64,000 nt of DNA from Nocardiopsis potens DSM 45234 (GCF_000341105.1 NZ_ANBB01000017.1:33394-97393); one strand, 5' to 3'. Shown: positions 10,022-19,400, counted from the stretch's first letter. Translations and numbers: made by a program. The notes: generated by a model not told the origin, from the sequence alone.

Positions 10022-10055
10022 ACCTACGAAACCGTAACCTACGAAACCGTAGGTT
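10022..10055. promoter_or_regulatory. Tandem operator upstream of the desaturase
   Basis: Two direct copies of ACCTACGAAACCGTA start at 10022 and 10037. The second extends to a perfect 20-base palindrome, 10036-10055, with arms AACCTACG and CGTAGGTT around AAAC. The first keeps the core TACG-AAAC-CGTA. The 15-base repeat spacing is suited to two TetR dimers binding on offset faces. Confidence 0.72.
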
Positions 10056-10207
10056 TGGCAAGTGGGTCCTTCGGGGAACGAGGGCGGACGGGTGCGCGGC
10101 GCGGGCAAACGCATGTGCGATCCGCGGGGGCGACCGGCTAGGGTTGGCCTTGCGGGACCGGTTCACCGCCCGGGTCGAGGCCCGGGTCGGCGGTGGTTTC
10201 CCGTCTT

Positions 10208-10280
10208 TCCCGGGTGGTGTAATTGGCAGCACGGGGTCCTTTGGAGACTTCAGGTTCGGGTTCGAGTCCTGACCCGGGAG
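10208..10280 (+). tRNA. tRNA-Gln (anticodon TTG)
   Basis: A full cloverleaf is visible. The acceptor pairs TCCCGGG (10208-10214) with CCCGGGA (10273-10279). The anticodon stem GGGTC/GACTT encloses loop CTTTGGA with anticodon TTG at 10241-10243 and U33 in place. The T arm has loop TTCGAGT. Discriminator G is at 10280 and CCA is not encoded. It reads CAA codons. Confidence 0.95.
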
Positions 10281-10709
10281 CATCTCTCTGTCGGCCTGCG
10301 CGGACGTCCGCCGCCGGCGAATCTCACACCAGGGGCGTGAGCCCCCGCCCCTCCGGCCTCCCGCGCCCGCGGCGCTCCCGCGCAACCCCCGGCCGTGCCG
10401 CGCGAGTCCGCGCCGAAGCGCCGGTGGGCGCCTCCGCCCGCCCGTCGTCCACAGGGGTGTGGACCGGTCAGTGAAAGCCGGACGGGCGCATGTATCCTTC
10501 CCATGTCGGCCCCTGGGTCGCCCCTGTTCCGCGTGCGGTGGGCGCTCGTTCGAGCGTCCGCTCCAGCCCTGTGGCCCCGCGGGCCCGCGGGGGCGCCCCG
10601 TCGCGTCGGCGCGGTCACGTCGGCGGCGCGGCCCCGGTCCGTTCCGGGCCTCGGCGTGGCGAGTTCGACTTTTGCACCCATCCGCCAGCGACATGAGGAG
10701 TCTCCGCCA
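10281..10709. other. Intergenic region before glmU; no gene seen
   Basis: About 430 bases separate tRNA-Gln from glmU. A -10-like TATCCT lies near 10493 with a GTGAAA-like -35 16 bases upstream, which could be the glmU promoter and would leave a leader of about 210 bases. I see no recognisable riboswitch fold or small gene. Confidence 0.4.
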
Positions 10710-12164
10710 GTGAGCGTGAGCCGCCCGGCTGCCGTCATCGTCCTCGCGGCGGGCGAGGGCACCCGTATGAAGTCCAGGCTTCCCAAGGTCCTGCACGAGC
10801 TCTGCGGGCGGCCCATGCTCGGCCATGTGCTCGCCGCCGCCGGCGAGCTCGGCCCCGAGCGGACCGTCGTCGTCGTGGGGCACGGCCGGGAGCAGGTCGC
10901 CGAGTACCTGAAGGAGGCGGCCCCGCAGGTCGCCACCGCCGTGCAGGACGAGCAGAACGGCACCGGGCACGCGGTCCGGATGGCCGTGCAGGAGCTCGCC
11001 GCGCAGGGCGTCGAGCTCTCCGGCACCGTCGTGCTCGCCTACGGCGACACCCCGCTGCTGCGCGGCCGCACCCTGGCCGACCTCGTCGCCGCGCACGAGT
11101 CCGCCGGCAACGCGGTGACCGTGCTCTCCGCGAAGGTGCCCGACCCGGCCGGCTACGGCCGGGTGGTGCGCGACGCCGGCGGCGCCTTCACCGAGATCGT
11201 CGAGCACGCCGACGCCGACGAGGCGCAGCGCGCCGTGGACGAGATCAACTCCGGCATGTACGCCTTCGACGGCGCGCTGCTGGCCCGGGTGGTCGACCGG
11301 CTCTCCACCGACAACGCCAAGGGCGAGGAGTACATCACCGACGCCGTGGCGATCCTGCGCGGCGACGGGCACCGGGTGGACGCCGCCGCCGCCGAGGACT
11401 GGGTGGAGATCCAGGGCGTGAACGACCGGGTGCAGCTCGCCGAGGCGCGCCGGCTGCTCAACGACCGGCTGCTCGAAGCGCACATGCGGGCCGGCGTCAC
11501 CGTGGTCGACCCGGCCTCCACCTGGGTGGACGCCGAGGTCGAGATCGGCCGGGACGCGCTGGTCGAGCCGGGCACCCGGCTGCGCGGCCGCACCCGGATC
11601 GGCGAGGGCGCGGTGGTCGGCCCGGGCAGCACCCTGACCGACACCTCGGTGGGCGCCGACGCGGAGGTCCGCGAGACCTACGCGGAGTCGGCCGAGATCG
11701 GCCCGGGGGCCAAGGTGGGCCCCTTCGCCTACCTGCGCCCCGGCGCGGAGCTGCGGGACGGCTCGAAGGTCGGCACCTTCGTCGAGGTGAAGAAGTCCAC
11801 CATCGGTGCGGGATCGAAGGTCCCCCACCTCACCTACGTGGGCGACGCCGACATCGGCGAGGGCGTCAACATCGGCGCCTCCTCGGTGTTCGTGAACTAC
11901 GACGGCGTGAACAAGTACCGGACCACCATCGGAGACCACGCCCGCACCGGCAGCGACAACATGTTCGTCGCGCCGGTGAAGGTGGGGGAGGGCGCCTACA
12001 CCGGCGCCGGCACGGTGGTCCGCAAGGACGTCCCACCCGGCGCGCTCGCGGTCTCGGCCGGCGAGCAGCGCAACATCGAGGGGTGGGTGCAGCGGCGCCG
12101 TCCGGGCACGCCCGCGGCGGAGGCCGCGGAGCGGGCGCTCGGTGACGGGCAGGACCGCGAATAA
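10710..12164 (+). CDS. glmU: Bifunctional UDP-GlcNAc pyrophosphorylase / glucosamine-1-phosphate acetyltransferase
   Basis: GlmU makes UDP-GlcNAc for peptidoglycan: the C-terminal domain acetylates glucosamine-1-phosphate and the N-terminal domain uridylylates the product. The 484-residue protein begins with the nucleotidyltransferase signature [19 protein letters not shown], has EYITDAV and INSGMYAF in the uridylyl domain, and ends in a left-handed beta-helix with hexapeptide repeats ([24 protein letters not shown]). The start is GTG 10710, with GAGGAG upstream. It lies 66 bases before prs, a conserved actinobacterial order, and both are probably co-transcribed. Confidence 0.97.
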   Translation: MSVSRPAAVIVLAAGEGTRMKSRLPKVLHELCGRPMLGHVLAAAGELGPERTVVVVGHGREQVAEYLKEAAPQVATAVQDEQNGTGHAVRMAVQELAAQGVELSGTVVLAYGDTPLLRGRTLADLVAAHESAGNAVTVLSAKVPDPAGYGRVVRDAGGAFTEIVEHADADEAQRAVDEINSGMYAFDGALLARVVDRLSTDNAKGEEYITDAVAILRGDGHRVDAAAAEDWVEIQGVNDRVQLAEARRLLNDRLLEAHMRAGVTVVDPASTWVDAEVEIGRDALVEPGTRLRGRTRIGEGAVVGPGSTLTDTSVGADAEVRETYAESAEIGPGAKVGPFAYLRPGAELRDGSKVGTFVEVKKSTIGAGSKVPHLTYVGDADIGEGVNIGASSVFVNYDGVNKYRTTIGDHARTGSDNMFVAPVKVGEGAYTGAGTVVRKDVPPGALAVSAGEQRNIEGWVQRRRPGTPAAEAAERALGDGQDRE

Positions 12165-12230
12165 CGTCGCCGGCAGGGCGAACGGCATCGCCGGCTAGGC
12201 GAGTGAACTGTGTCTGTGGGGGATTCAGAA

Positions 12231-13202
12231 GTGACCGGCATCAAGGCCGCGGGTCAGAAGAAGCTCATGCTCTTCTCCGGGCGTACCCATCCGGAGCTGG
12301 CGGAGCAGGTGGCCGAGCAGCTGGGCATCCAGGTGGTGCCGACGAAGTTCCAGGACTTCGCCAACGGCGAGATGTACGTCCGCTACCTGGAGTCGGCGCG
12401 CGGGAGCGACGCCTTCGTGCTGCAGTCGCACTCGGGTGCGATCAACGAGTCCATCATGGAGCAGCTGATCATGGTGGACGCGCTGAAGCGCGCCTCGGCC
12501 AAGCGGATCACGGTGATCACACCGTTCCTGGGCTACGCCCGGCAGGACAAGAAGCACCTGGGGCGGGAGCCGATCACCGCGCGGCTGATGACGGACCTGT
12601 TCGCCACCGCCGGCGCGGACCGGCTGATGGCGATCGATCTGCACACCGACCAGATCCAGGGCTTCTTCGACGGCCCGGTGGACCACCTGTTCGCGCTTCC
12701 GCTGCTGGCGGACTACATCAAGGACAAGGTCGCCGGGGCCGAGGCCACGGTGGTCTCGCCGGACGCCGGGCGGGTGCGCACCGCGGACCGGTGGGCGGAC
12801 CGGCTGGGCCTGCCGCTGGCGATCATCCACAAGCGGCGCGACCCGGAGGTCGCCAACCAGGTCAAGGTGCACGAGGTCGTCGGCGAGGTGGAGGGCCGCA
12901 CCTGCATCCTGGTGGACGACATGATCGACACCGCCGGGACGATCGTGAAGGCGGCCGACGCCCTCTTCGAGCAGGGCGCGAGCAACGTGATCGCGGCGGC
13001 CACGCACGGCGTGCTGTCCGGGCCGGCCGCGGAGCGGCTGCAGAACTCGAAGATCTCCGAGGTCGTGATCACCAACTCGCTCCCCATCCCCAAGGAGCGG
13101 GATTTCGAGAAGCTGACGCAGCTGTCCATCGCACCGCTGCTGGCCCGCGCGATCAACGAGGTGTTCAGCGACGGCTCGGTCACCAGCCTGTTCGAGGGCT
13201 GA
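12231..13202 (+). CDS. prs: Ribose-phosphate pyrophosphokinase
   Basis: Prs makes PRPP from ribose-5-phosphate and ATP for nucleotide, histidine and tryptophan synthesis. The 323-residue protein has the class I motifs: the flexible loop with YARQDKKHLGREPI, the HTDQIQGFF region, and the PRPP-binding VDDMIDTAGTI. The GTG at 12231 is chosen because it gives the family-typical start MTGIKAAGQKKLMLFSGR and has GGGGGA seven bases upstream; the GTGs at 12210 and 12216 add unconserved residues. A strong hairpin at 13213-13241 ends the unit. Confidence 0.97.
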   Translation: MTGIKAAGQKKLMLFSGRTHPELAEQVAEQLGIQVVPTKFQDFANGEMYVRYLESARGSDAFVLQSHSGAINESIMEQLIMVDALKRASAKRITVITPFLGYARQDKKHLGREPITARLMTDLFATAGADRLMAIDLHTDQIQGFFDGPVDHLFALPLLADYIKDKVAGAEATVVSPDAGRVRTADRWADRLGLPLAIIHKRRDPEVANQVKVHEVVGEVEGRTCILVDDMIDTAGTIVKAADALFEQGASNVIAAATHGVLSGPAAERLQNSKISEVVITNSLPIPKERDFEKLTQLSIAPLLARAINEVFSDGSVTSLFEG

Positions 13203-13212
13203 CCGGGTGCGG

Positions 13213-13241
13213 CCGGGAGGGGCGCGCGGCGCCCCTCCCGG
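13213..13241 (+). terminator. Terminator after prs
   Basis: A perfect 13-base stem (CCGGGAGGGGCGC with its complement) closes a 3-base loop, 10 bases after the prs stop. There is no T-tract. Confidence 0.8.
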
Positions 13242-13274
13242 TGCTCGCTGTGCCGAACCCGTCCGCTGAGGCAG

Positions 13275-13482
13275 TAGACTGGACGGAGTGTCCCCGTGTC
13301 CGCGGGGTCCACGCGTTCGCGGAGTGTTCGCCTTCCGCGGGCGCCGTGCCCGGGCGCGGCGCGCTTCGGCGTCTCCGCCTGCCCGCGGGACAGATCCCGT
13401 GAGCTCTCCCGTCCCGCGGGAGTCGTTTCAGAGAAGTCGTGTTCCCCGCCGCCGCGGGGACGAACCTCCGAGGAGTTTTGTC
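13275..13482 (+). promoter_or_regulatory. rplY promoter and long structured leader
   Basis: A -10 element TAGACT lies at 13275-13280; the -35 is weak. The leader to the start codon is about 195 bases and holds several GC-rich hairpins, for example CCCCG/CGGGG at 13292-13307 and a CCCCGC/GCGGGG hairpin near 13444-13460 just before the ribosome site. A leader this long on a ribosomal protein gene may carry post-transcriptional control, which is inference. Confidence 0.4.
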
Positions 13483-14091
13483 GTGTCCGAGGTACGCATC
13501 GCTGCCGAGCCGCGCACGGAATTCGGCAAGGGCGCCGCGCGTCGCGCCCGCCGCGCGGGTAAGGTGCCGGCCGTCCTCTACGGCCACGGCACCGAGCCGC
13601 GCCACATCACGCTTCCCGGCCATGACCTGATGCTGGCCCTGAAGACCCCGAACGTGCTGCTGCGCGTGGACGGTGTCGAGGGCGCCGAGAACCTGGTCCT
13701 GCCCAAGAGCGTGCAGCGGGACCCGATCAAGGGCTTCCTGGAGCACGTCGACCTGCTCGTCGTGAAGAAGGGCGAGAAGGTCAACGTCGAGATCGCGGTG
13801 ACCCTCACCGGCGAGGTCGCCCCCGGCGGCATCGTCACCCAGGACCTGGTCTCGGTCGAGGTCGCCGCCGAGGCGACCCACATCCCCGAGGGCGTGGAGT
13901 TCTCGGTGGAGGGCCTCGAGGTCGGCACCAGCGTCACCGCCGCCGAGCTCAAGCTGCCGGCCGGCGTCGAGCTGGTCACCGACCCGGAGGCGATCGTGCT
14001 GAGCGTTTCGGCGCCGGCCGCCGAGGAGCCCGCCGAGGGCGAGGGCGAAGAGGCCGCCGAGGGCGAGGCCGCGGAGGCCTCCGCCGAGTAG
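13483..14091 (+). CDS. rplY: 50S ribosomal protein L25, long Ctc form
   Basis: This is the 202-residue TL5/Ctc form of L25, which binds 5S rRNA. The N-terminal RNA-binding part includes [20 protein letters not shown] and YGHG; a second beta domain ([17 protein letters not shown]) follows. The C-terminal 25 residues are almost only Glu/Ala/Gly, an acidic tail that is common in actinobacterial Ctc proteins. The GTG start at 13483 has GAGGAG eight bases upstream. rplY-pth is a conserved pair, here separated by 145 bases. Confidence 0.95.
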   Translation: MSEVRIAAEPRTEFGKGAARRARRAGKVPAVLYGHGTEPRHITLPGHDLMLALKTPNVLLRVDGVEGAENLVLPKSVQRDPIKGFLEHVDLLVVKKGEKVNVEIAVTLTGEVAPGGIVTQDLVSVEVAAEATHIPEGVEFSVEGLEVGTSVTAAELKLPAGVELVTDPEAIVLSVSAPAAEEPAEGEGEEAAEGEAAEASAE

Positions 14092-14104
14092 TCGGCCTTT
14101 CCTT

Positions 14105-14126
14105 TTCCGGTTCTTTCCGAACGGAA
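14105..14126 (+). terminator. Possible weak terminator after rplY
   Basis: TTCCGGTTC and GAACGGAA pair with one bulged base around a short loop, followed at 14132 by CTTTTT. It is the only T-rich structure before pth and may be partial. Confidence 0.35.
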
Positions 14127-14236
14127 GCGGGTCTTTTTCGATGCGTGGTCTCCTAAGGCGTGTGCTGGGAGGCCGCGCATCGTTGTCTGTGCGGGATGCG
14201 GCCGGTCCGGAGCGGGCCGGGGACGGGGAGACGGGC

Positions 14237-14818
14237 GTGGCGGAGACCGAGCGGTGGCTGGTGGTCGGGTTGGGCAACCCGGGGCCGAAGTACGCCGGCA
14301 ACCGGCACAACATCGGTTTCATGGTGGTGGAGGCGCTGGCCGAGCGGCGGCGCGACCGGTGGAAGGCGCACAAGGTGCACGCCGAGGTGGCCGAGTCGCG
14401 GGTGGCGGGCGCCCCCGCGGTGCTGGCCAAGCCGCGCAGCTACATGAACCTCTCCGGGGGCCCGGTGTCCGGTCTGAGCCGGTTCTACAAGGTCCCGATG
14501 GAGCGCATCGTGGTGGTCCACGACGACATGGACATCGCGTTCGGCGCGGTCAAGCTGAAGCGGGGCGGCGGCTCCGGCGGCCACAACGGCCTGCGGTCGA
14601 TCACCGCGTCCCTGTCCGGTCCGGACTACCTGCGGGTGCGGGTGGGGGTGGGCCGCCCGCCGGGGCGGATGGACCCCGCGGCCTACGTGCTGAAGGACTT
14701 CTCCTCGACGGAGCGCAAGGACCTCCCGCTGGAGGTGGAGCGGGCTGCGGACGCGGTGGAGGCGCTGATCGGCGAGGGGCTGGAGCGCGCGCAGAACGTC
14801 TTCCACACCGCCTCCTGA
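14237..14818 (+). CDS. pth: Peptidyl-tRNA hydrolase
   Basis: Pth releases tRNA from prematurely dissociated peptidyl-tRNA. The 193-residue protein shows [19 protein letters not shown], with the catalytic His and its conserved Asn, HDDMDIAFG with the supporting Asp, and GGHNGLRSI. The GTG at 14237 is preferred: GGGGAGACGGGC precedes it and the conserved fold starts within eight residues. The in-frame ATG at 14141 would add 32 unconserved residues. A classical terminator follows. Confidence 0.95.
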   Translation: MAETERWLVVGLGNPGPKYAGNRHNIGFMVVEALAERRRDRWKAHKVHAEVAESRVAGAPAVLAKPRSYMNLSGGPVSGLSRFYKVPMERIVVVHDDMDIAFGAVKLKRGGGSGGHNGLRSITASLSGPDYLRVRVGVGRPPGRMDPAAYVLKDFSSTERKDLPLEVERAADAVEALIGEGLERAQNVFHTAS

Positions 14819-14858
14819 TTCCGTACCGCCTCCCGGTCTCCGGGCCGGCGGAGCGGAG

Positions 14859-14884
14859 GACCCGGTCCGCGGACCGGGTCTTTT
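14859..14884 (+). terminator. Rho-independent terminator after pth
   Basis: A perfect palindrome with 11-base arms, GACCCGGTCCG and complement (14859-14880), is followed directly by TTTT. It is one of few T-tailed terminators in the window. Confidence 0.88.
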
Positions 14885-15037
14885 CTCGCTCCCGCTCCGT
14901 CACCGTGTGCGATCGGACGGACGCGACCGGTCGCCCTCCGCAGGCCGGAGCCCGGCCCGCGCCTCCTCCTCTGCGCAGCGCCGCGGACGGCGGGCCGGCG
15001 ACGTTCCGGCGGGCGGGCCCTTGCCCGGTTCCGTACC
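14885..15037. other. Gap before the sugar-transferase remnant; nothing recognised
   Basis: This gap holds GC-rich sequence without a recognisable gene. It would be where the body of the sugar transferase (next entry) once lay, but no recognisable fragment of its membrane or catalytic part is left. Confidence 0.4.
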
Positions 15038-15352
15038 ATGGTTGCGGCGGCCGAAGAGCCGAAGGACGCGCCGGCGGCCGCCGACGGGCACGACGGTGTG
15101 CCGCTCAGGAAGCGCGGGGGCCCTCGGAGGCCGCCCGAGGAGGCGCGCGCCACGGGCACGGCGCGCGCGGGCGCCGAGCCGGGGACGACCGGGGCGTGGC
15201 AGGTGAGCGGGCGATCCGATCCCTCCTGGGAGGAGTCGGTCCGCCTGGATCCCCGTTACGTGGAAAACTGGTCGCCGACTTCGGACGTGCAGATCCTTTG
15301 GAAGACGTGGTCAGCGGTGATCCGCGGGGCGGGAGCGTACAGAGGCCGGTGA
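15038..15352 (+). pseudogene. C-terminal remnant of a polyprenyl glycosylphosphotransferase (WcaJ/CpsE type)
   Basis: From 15182 the frame encodes a stretch matching the conserved end of bacterial sugar transferases that load the first sugar phosphate of an exopolysaccharide onto undecaprenyl phosphate: [32 protein letters not shown] and the terminal GAGAY. Family proteins are usually 450-500 residues with membrane helices and a catalytic middle; all of that is missing. Several conserved hydrophobic positions are changed to Pro (SDPSW, LDPRY, NWSPT), as expected of decay. The 48 residues encoded before 15182 are not recognisable. The stop overlaps the cysQ start (GTGA), so the remnant may survive as a translational lead-in. 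Confidence 0.75.
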
Positions 15353-16140
15353 GCAGCATCAGAAACGATCATGAGGTGGCGCGGGACCTGGCGACCGAGG
15401 CGGGGCAGCGGCTGCTCCGGCTGCGGGCCCGGCACGGGTTCGCCGAGCCGGAGGTGCTGCGCACCCTGGGCGACCGGACCTCCCATGAGTTCCTCTTCTC
15501 CGCGCTGGGGCGGCTGCGCCCGAGCGACGCGGTCCTCTCCGAGGAGGGGGTGGACGATCCGGCGCGGGCGAGCGCCCGGCGGGTGTGGATCATCGACCCG
15601 CTGGACGGAACCCGGGAGTTCGCCGAGGCGGGCCGGACCGACTGGGCGGTGCACGTGGCGCTGTGGGAGAACGGCGAGCTGGCGGCGGGCGCGGTGGCGC
15701 TCCCGGCGCAGGGCAGCGCGCTGTCCACGGTGGACCCGCCGTGGCTGCCCGACGAGCGCCCGGCCGACCAGCGGCTCCGCATCACCACCAGCAGGACCCG
15801 GCCGCCGGCGTTCGTGGAGCTGATGGCCAACCGGCTCGGCGCGGAGGTCGTGCCGATGGGGTCGGCGGGGGCGAAGATCTGCGCGGTGCTGCTCGGGATC
15901 GCCGACATCTACGTGCACGCGGGCGGGCAGTACGAGTGGGACAGCGCGGCCCCGGTGGCGGTGGCGAAGGCCGCCGGCCTGCACGCCTCCCGGATCGACG
16001 GCTCCGAGCTGCGGTACAACGAGTCGGATCCGTCACTTCCGGATATCCTTGTATGCCGACCGGAATTGTCGGGTATGTTGTTGGCCAGCATCCGCGAAGT
16101 GGCGGATCGGGACGGGGCGGGTCCGCACTCGGTGAACTGA
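15349..16140 (+). CDS. cysQ: 3'(2'),5'-bisphosphate nucleotidase (CysQ-like, inositol monophosphatase fold)
   Basis: CysQ hydrolyses PAP, the by-product of PAPS use, to AMP. The 263-residue protein has the metal-site motifs of the family: LSEEGVDD (Glu-Glu pair), [10 protein letters not shown] (D-P-L-D-G-T) and [16 protein letters not shown] (W-D-x-A-A). The start is the GTG at 15349, overlapping the stop of the sugar-transferase remnant by four bases, so translation is probably coupled. It lies 52 bases ahead of cysD and 1 kb ahead of cysN, supporting a sulfate-activation operon. An inositol or histidinol phosphatase role is less likely in this context. Confidence 0.9.
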   Translation: MSSIRNDHEVARDLATEAGQRLLRLRARHGFAEPEVLRTLGDRTSHEFLFSALGRLRPSDAVLSEEGVDDPARASARRVWIIDPLDGTREFAEAGRTDWAVHVALWENGELAAGAVALPAQGSALSTVDPPWLPDERPADQRLRITTSRTRPPAFVELMANRLGAEVVPMGSAGAKICAVLLGIADIYVHAGGQYEWDSAAPVAVAKAAGLHASRIDGSELRYNESDPSLPDILVCRPELSGMLLASIREVADRDGAGPHSVN

Positions 16141-16192
16141 TCGCGACCGGGGCGCTCCCGTCCGGCGTGACGCACGGGAGCGAGGCGGAAAG

Positions 16193-17119
16193 ATGGGCAC
16201 CACTGCGGAGGCGGGGCGGTACCGGCTGTCCCAGCTGGATCACCTCGAGGCCGAGGCGCTCTTCATCATGCGCGAGGTCGCCGCGGAGTTCGAGCGCCCC
16301 GTGCTGCTCTTCTCCGGCGGCAAGGACTCCATCGTCCTGCTGCACCTGGCGCAGAAGGCGTTCTGGCCGGGCCGCATCCCGTTCGCGGTGATGCACGTCG
16401 ACACCGGGCACAACTTCCCCGAGGTGATGGACTTCCGCGACCGCCGGGTCGCCGAGGCCGGCGTCGAGCTGGTGGTCGCCTCGGTGCAGGACCAGATCGA
16501 CCAGGGCAAGGTCACCGAGCCCACCGGCCGCTGGGCCAGCCGGAACCGGCTGCAGACCGCGGCGCTGCTGGAGGCGATCGAGGAGCACGGCTTCGACGCC
16601 GCCTTCGGCGGCGCCCGCCGGGACGAGGAGAAGGCCCGCGCCAAGGAGCGGGTCTTCTCCTTCCGCGACGAGTTCGGCCAGTGGGACCCCAAGGCACAGC
16701 GCCCGGAGCTGTGGGGCCTGTACAACACCCGGATCGAGCGCGGCGAGCACATCCGGGTCTTCCCCATCTCCAACTGGACCGAGCTGGACGTGTGGGGCTA
16801 CATCGCCCGGGAGGGCCTGGAGCTGCCCTCGATCTACCGCGCGCACCGGCGCCGGGTCTTCGAGCGGGACGGCATCCTGCTCGCCGACGGGCCGTTCGTG
16901 AACCGGGACGCCGACGAAGAGGTCTTCGAGGCCAGCGTCCGCTACCGCACCGTCGGCGACATGTCCTGCACCGGCGCGGTCCGCTCCACGGCCACCGGGA
17001 TCGAGGAGATCATCGCCGAGATCGCCGCGACCCGGATCACCGAGCGCGGCCAGACCCGGGCCGACGACCGCGCGAGCGAGGCGGCCATGGAGGACCGCAA
17101 GCGCGAAGGCTACTTCTGA
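16193..17119 (+). CDS. cysD: Sulfate adenylyltransferase subunit 2 (ATP sulfurylase small subunit)
   Basis: CysD condenses sulfate and ATP to APS, driven by GTP hydrolysis in CysN. The 308-residue protein has the PP-loop motif LLFSGGKDSIVLLHL, the HVDTGHNFPEV segment, and GGARRDEEKARAKERVFSFR, all typical. The ATG at 16193 has GGCGGAAAG upstream. It is followed after 50 bases by cysN, with cysQ upstream. Subunit pairing with CysN is certain from family knowledge; the proposed link to polysaccharide sulfation is inference from the neighbourhood. Confidence 0.97.
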   Translation: MGTTAEAGRYRLSQLDHLEAEALFIMREVAAEFERPVLLFSGGKDSIVLLHLAQKAFWPGRIPFAVMHVDTGHNFPEVMDFRDRRVAEAGVELVVASVQDQIDQGKVTEPTGRWASRNRLQTAALLEAIEEHGFDAAFGGARRDEEKARAKERVFSFRDEFGQWDPKAQRPELWGLYNTRIERGEHIRVFPISNWTELDVWGYIAREGLELPSIYRAHRRRVFERDGILLADGPFVNRDADEEVFEASVRYRTVGDMSCTGAVRSTATGIEEIIAEIAATRITERGQTRADDRASEAAMEDRKREGYF

Positions 17120-17169
17120 CCCCTGCCCCCGCCCCCTCCCCGGTCCCGACTCCCCTGGAAGCGCGAGCA

Positions 17170-18456
17170 ATGAGCACTGACATCCTGCGGTTCGCCACGG
17201 CCGGCTCGGTCGACGACGGCAAGAGCACCCTGATCGGGCGCCTCCTCTACGACTCCAAGTCCATCTTCGAAGACCAGCTCGACGCGGTGGAGCGGACCAG
17301 CCGCAGCCGCGGCGAGGAGCAGGCCAACCTGGCGCTGCTCACCGACGGGCTGCGCGCCGAGCGCGAGCAGGGCATCACCATCGACGTGGCCTACCGCTAC
17401 TTCGCCACGCCCCGGCGGACGTTCATCATCGCCGACACCCCCGGGCACATCCAGTACACCCGGAACATGGTGACCGGCGCGTCGACCGCCGACCTGGCGG
17501 TCATCCTGGTGGACGCGCGCAAGGGCCTGCAGGAGCAGAGCCGCCGGCACGCGTTCCTGGCCACCCTGCTCCAGGTGCCGCACCTGGTGGTGGCGGTGAA
17601 CAAGATGGACCTGGTCGACTACGACCGGGACCGGTTCGAGGAGATCCGCCGCGAGTTCACCGACTTCGCCGCCAAGCTGGACGTCGCCGACCTGGCGTTC
17701 ATCCCGATCTCGGCGCTGCACGGCGACAACGTGGTGGAGCGCTCCCCGGAGATGCCCTGGTACGAGGGGCCGTCGCTGCTGCACCACCTGGAGAACGTGC
17801 ACATCGCCTCGGACCGGAACCTGATCGACGCCCGGTTCCCGGTGCAGTACGTGGTCCGGCCGCACAAGGCCGACGACCCCGAGCTGCACGATTACCGGGG
17901 CTACGCGGGCCAGGTGGCCGGCGGCGTGCTGCGCCGGGGCGACGAGGTGGTGCACCTGCCGTCCGGGCTGACCACCCGGATCAAGCGGATCGCGACCGCC
18001 GGCGGCGACGTGGACGAGGCGTTCTCCCCGATGTCGGTCACCCTGCTGCTGGAGGACGACATCGACGTCTCCCGCGGGGACATGATCTGCCGCCCGAACA
18101 ACCGCCCCGCCGAGGCGCGGGACGTGCACGCGATGGTCTGCTGGATGTCGGAGGCCAAGAAGCTCACCCCGCGCTCCCGGCTGCTGGTCAAGCACACCAC
18201 CCGCACCGCCAAGGTGATGGTCCGCGACCTGCTCTACCGGCTGGACGTCAACACCCTGCACCGGGACGAGTCCGCCGACGGGCTGGACCTCAACGAGATC
18301 GGCCGGGTCGTGCTCCGCGCGGCCCAGCCGCTCTTCGTCGACCCCTACAAGCGGAACCGGGCCACCGGCGGCTTCATCCTGATCGACGAGCACACCAACG
18401 CCACGGTGGGCGCCGGAATGGTACTCGCCTGCGACCGAGCTCCCGCCCTGCGATGA
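17170..18456 (+). CDS. cysN: Sulfate adenylyltransferase subunit 1 (GTPase)
   Basis: An elongation-factor-like GTPase of 428 residues that powers CysD. G motifs are GSVDDGKST (G1), ITIDVAY (G2 region), DTPGH (G3) and NKMD (G4), followed by two beta-barrel domains (QVAGGVLRRGDEVVHLPSG). It ends at VLACDRAPALR without the fused APS kinase domain found in CysNC; the kinase is encoded at 28036-29568. A hairpin at 18462-18503 closes the cysQDN unit. Confidence 0.97.
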   Translation: MSTDILRFATAGSVDDGKSTLIGRLLYDSKSIFEDQLDAVERTSRSRGEEQANLALLTDGLRAEREQGITIDVAYRYFATPRRTFIIADTPGHIQYTRNMVTGASTADLAVILVDARKGLQEQSRRHAFLATLLQVPHLVVAVNKMDLVDYDRDRFEEIRREFTDFAAKLDVADLAFIPISALHGDNVVERSPEMPWYEGPSLLHHLENVHIASDRNLIDARFPVQYVVRPHKADDPELHDYRGYAGQVAGGVLRRGDEVVHLPSGLTTRIKRIATAGGDVDEAFSPMSVTLLLEDDIDVSRGDMICRPNNRPAEARDVHAMVCWMSEAKKLTPRSRLLVKHTTRTAKVMVRDLLYRLDVNTLHRDESADGLDLNEIGRVVLRAAQPLFVDPYKRNRATGGFILIDEHTNATVGAGMVLACDRAPALR

Positions 18457-18461
18457 TCTCC

Positions 18462-18503
18462 GCGCCGCGGCCCCGTCGGAGCGCGCCGGCAGGGCCGCGG
18501 CGC
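18462..18503 (+). terminator. Terminator after cysN
   Basis: GCGCCGCGGCCC (18462-18473) pairs perfectly with 18492-18503 around an 18-base loop, five bases past the cysN stop. Confidence 0.7.
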
Positions 18504-19073
18504 CGGGATCACCGGGGAGGGGCGGCCGGGCCGGTGAGGCGCAGCGGCAGTTCGGCGGCGATGTACCGCATCCCGCCGCCGGGTGCCGCCCGGAGGGGGT
18601 ACCGCCCGGCGGCGGAGTGCCGGGCAGGGGGCGGCCGGGGGCGGGAGAGAGGGCCGCTCCGGGGCGGGCGGCGGCGTCCACCTGCGGAGAGTCCTGTGTT
18701 CCCCGCCGCGCGATGGCGGTTCCGCTTCATCGTCGCGCCCCCTGAACTGGGGACCACCGCCGAATGCGGCGGATATCGGGGGCCCGGTCCGCCGATCGCG
18801 CGCCCAGGCGGGCAGCGGCCGGCCGTCTCCGCCCGGACCTTTCCGGAGCGGTGCAGATCCGGATATCGAGCCGGTCCGGATCCCGGCCCCGGCCGTCGGC
18901 GGCCCTGTGCGATTCGCGGATTCCGCGCCCTCGCGGGGGACTTGAGGATTTCGCCCGATCGGTGCGGAGACACGCCGCGATCCACCGCATTGAGTGGTCG
19001 TATCGGCACTCATGGTAATTGCTCGTGGTGTGCCCGGAGGGCGCGGCCATGGCGAGCCGGGAGGGGGCCGACG
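18504..19073. other. 570-base gap; no gene recognised
   Basis: The gap between cysN and the small lipoprotein has open frames on both strands, but they are Arg/Pro/Gly-rich in the way non-coding high-GC DNA always is. No motif, ribosome site or RNA fold stands out. It lies inside the apparently eroded polysaccharide region. Confidence 0.5.
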
Positions 19074-19325
19074 ATGGTCGATGAGCGGTGGACCGGTGTC
19101 CGGACGCGGAGTGCGCGGGTGGGGGCGGCCGTGGCGGCCGCGGCCGTGCTGGTGGTGGCCTGCGGGGACGCGGGAACGGCCCGGCCGACCGGGCCGGAGC
19201 CCCCGCCGGCCCCGCCGAGCGGTGCGGAGACCGCGCCGCACCGCCCGCCCGAGGGCATGCCGCCGAACCCCTCACCCGGCCACGCGGCCCCGGGGCTGCC
19301 CGCCGCCGACCCGTCCGACCCGTAG
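19074..19325 (+). CDS. Small putative lipoprotein
   Basis: An 83-residue open frame with a clear bacterial lipoprotein export signal: a basic start (MVDERWTGVRTRSARV), a hydrophobic stretch GAAVAAAAVLVV and the lipobox VVAC directly before Gly-Asp. The remainder is a Pro/Gly-rich, probably unstructured tail. GGAGGGGG lies six bases upstream of the ATG at 19074, which supports expression. No family is recognised. It stands alone between cysN and the CRISPR remnant. Confidence 0.6.
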   Translation: MVDERWTGVRTRSARVGAAVAAAAVLVVACGDAGTARPTGPEPPPAPPSGAETAPHRPPEGMPPNPSPGHAAPGLPAADPSDP

Positions 19326-19400
19326 CCGGACGGGCCCCGGGCCGCTTCCGCCTCCCGCAGGGAGTAAGCCGTCGACCACGGCGAGCGCGGCGATCGCCCG

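Noticed and set aside
10020..12188. A 722-codon minus-strand frame opposite glmU
   Set aside because: glmU on the plus strand has every family motif; the opposite frame is low-complexity and has no recognisable domain.
12210..12230. Upstream GTG starts for prs
   Set aside because: They add residues not found in relatives; the GTG at 12231 gives the conserved N-terminus and a well-spaced ribosome site.
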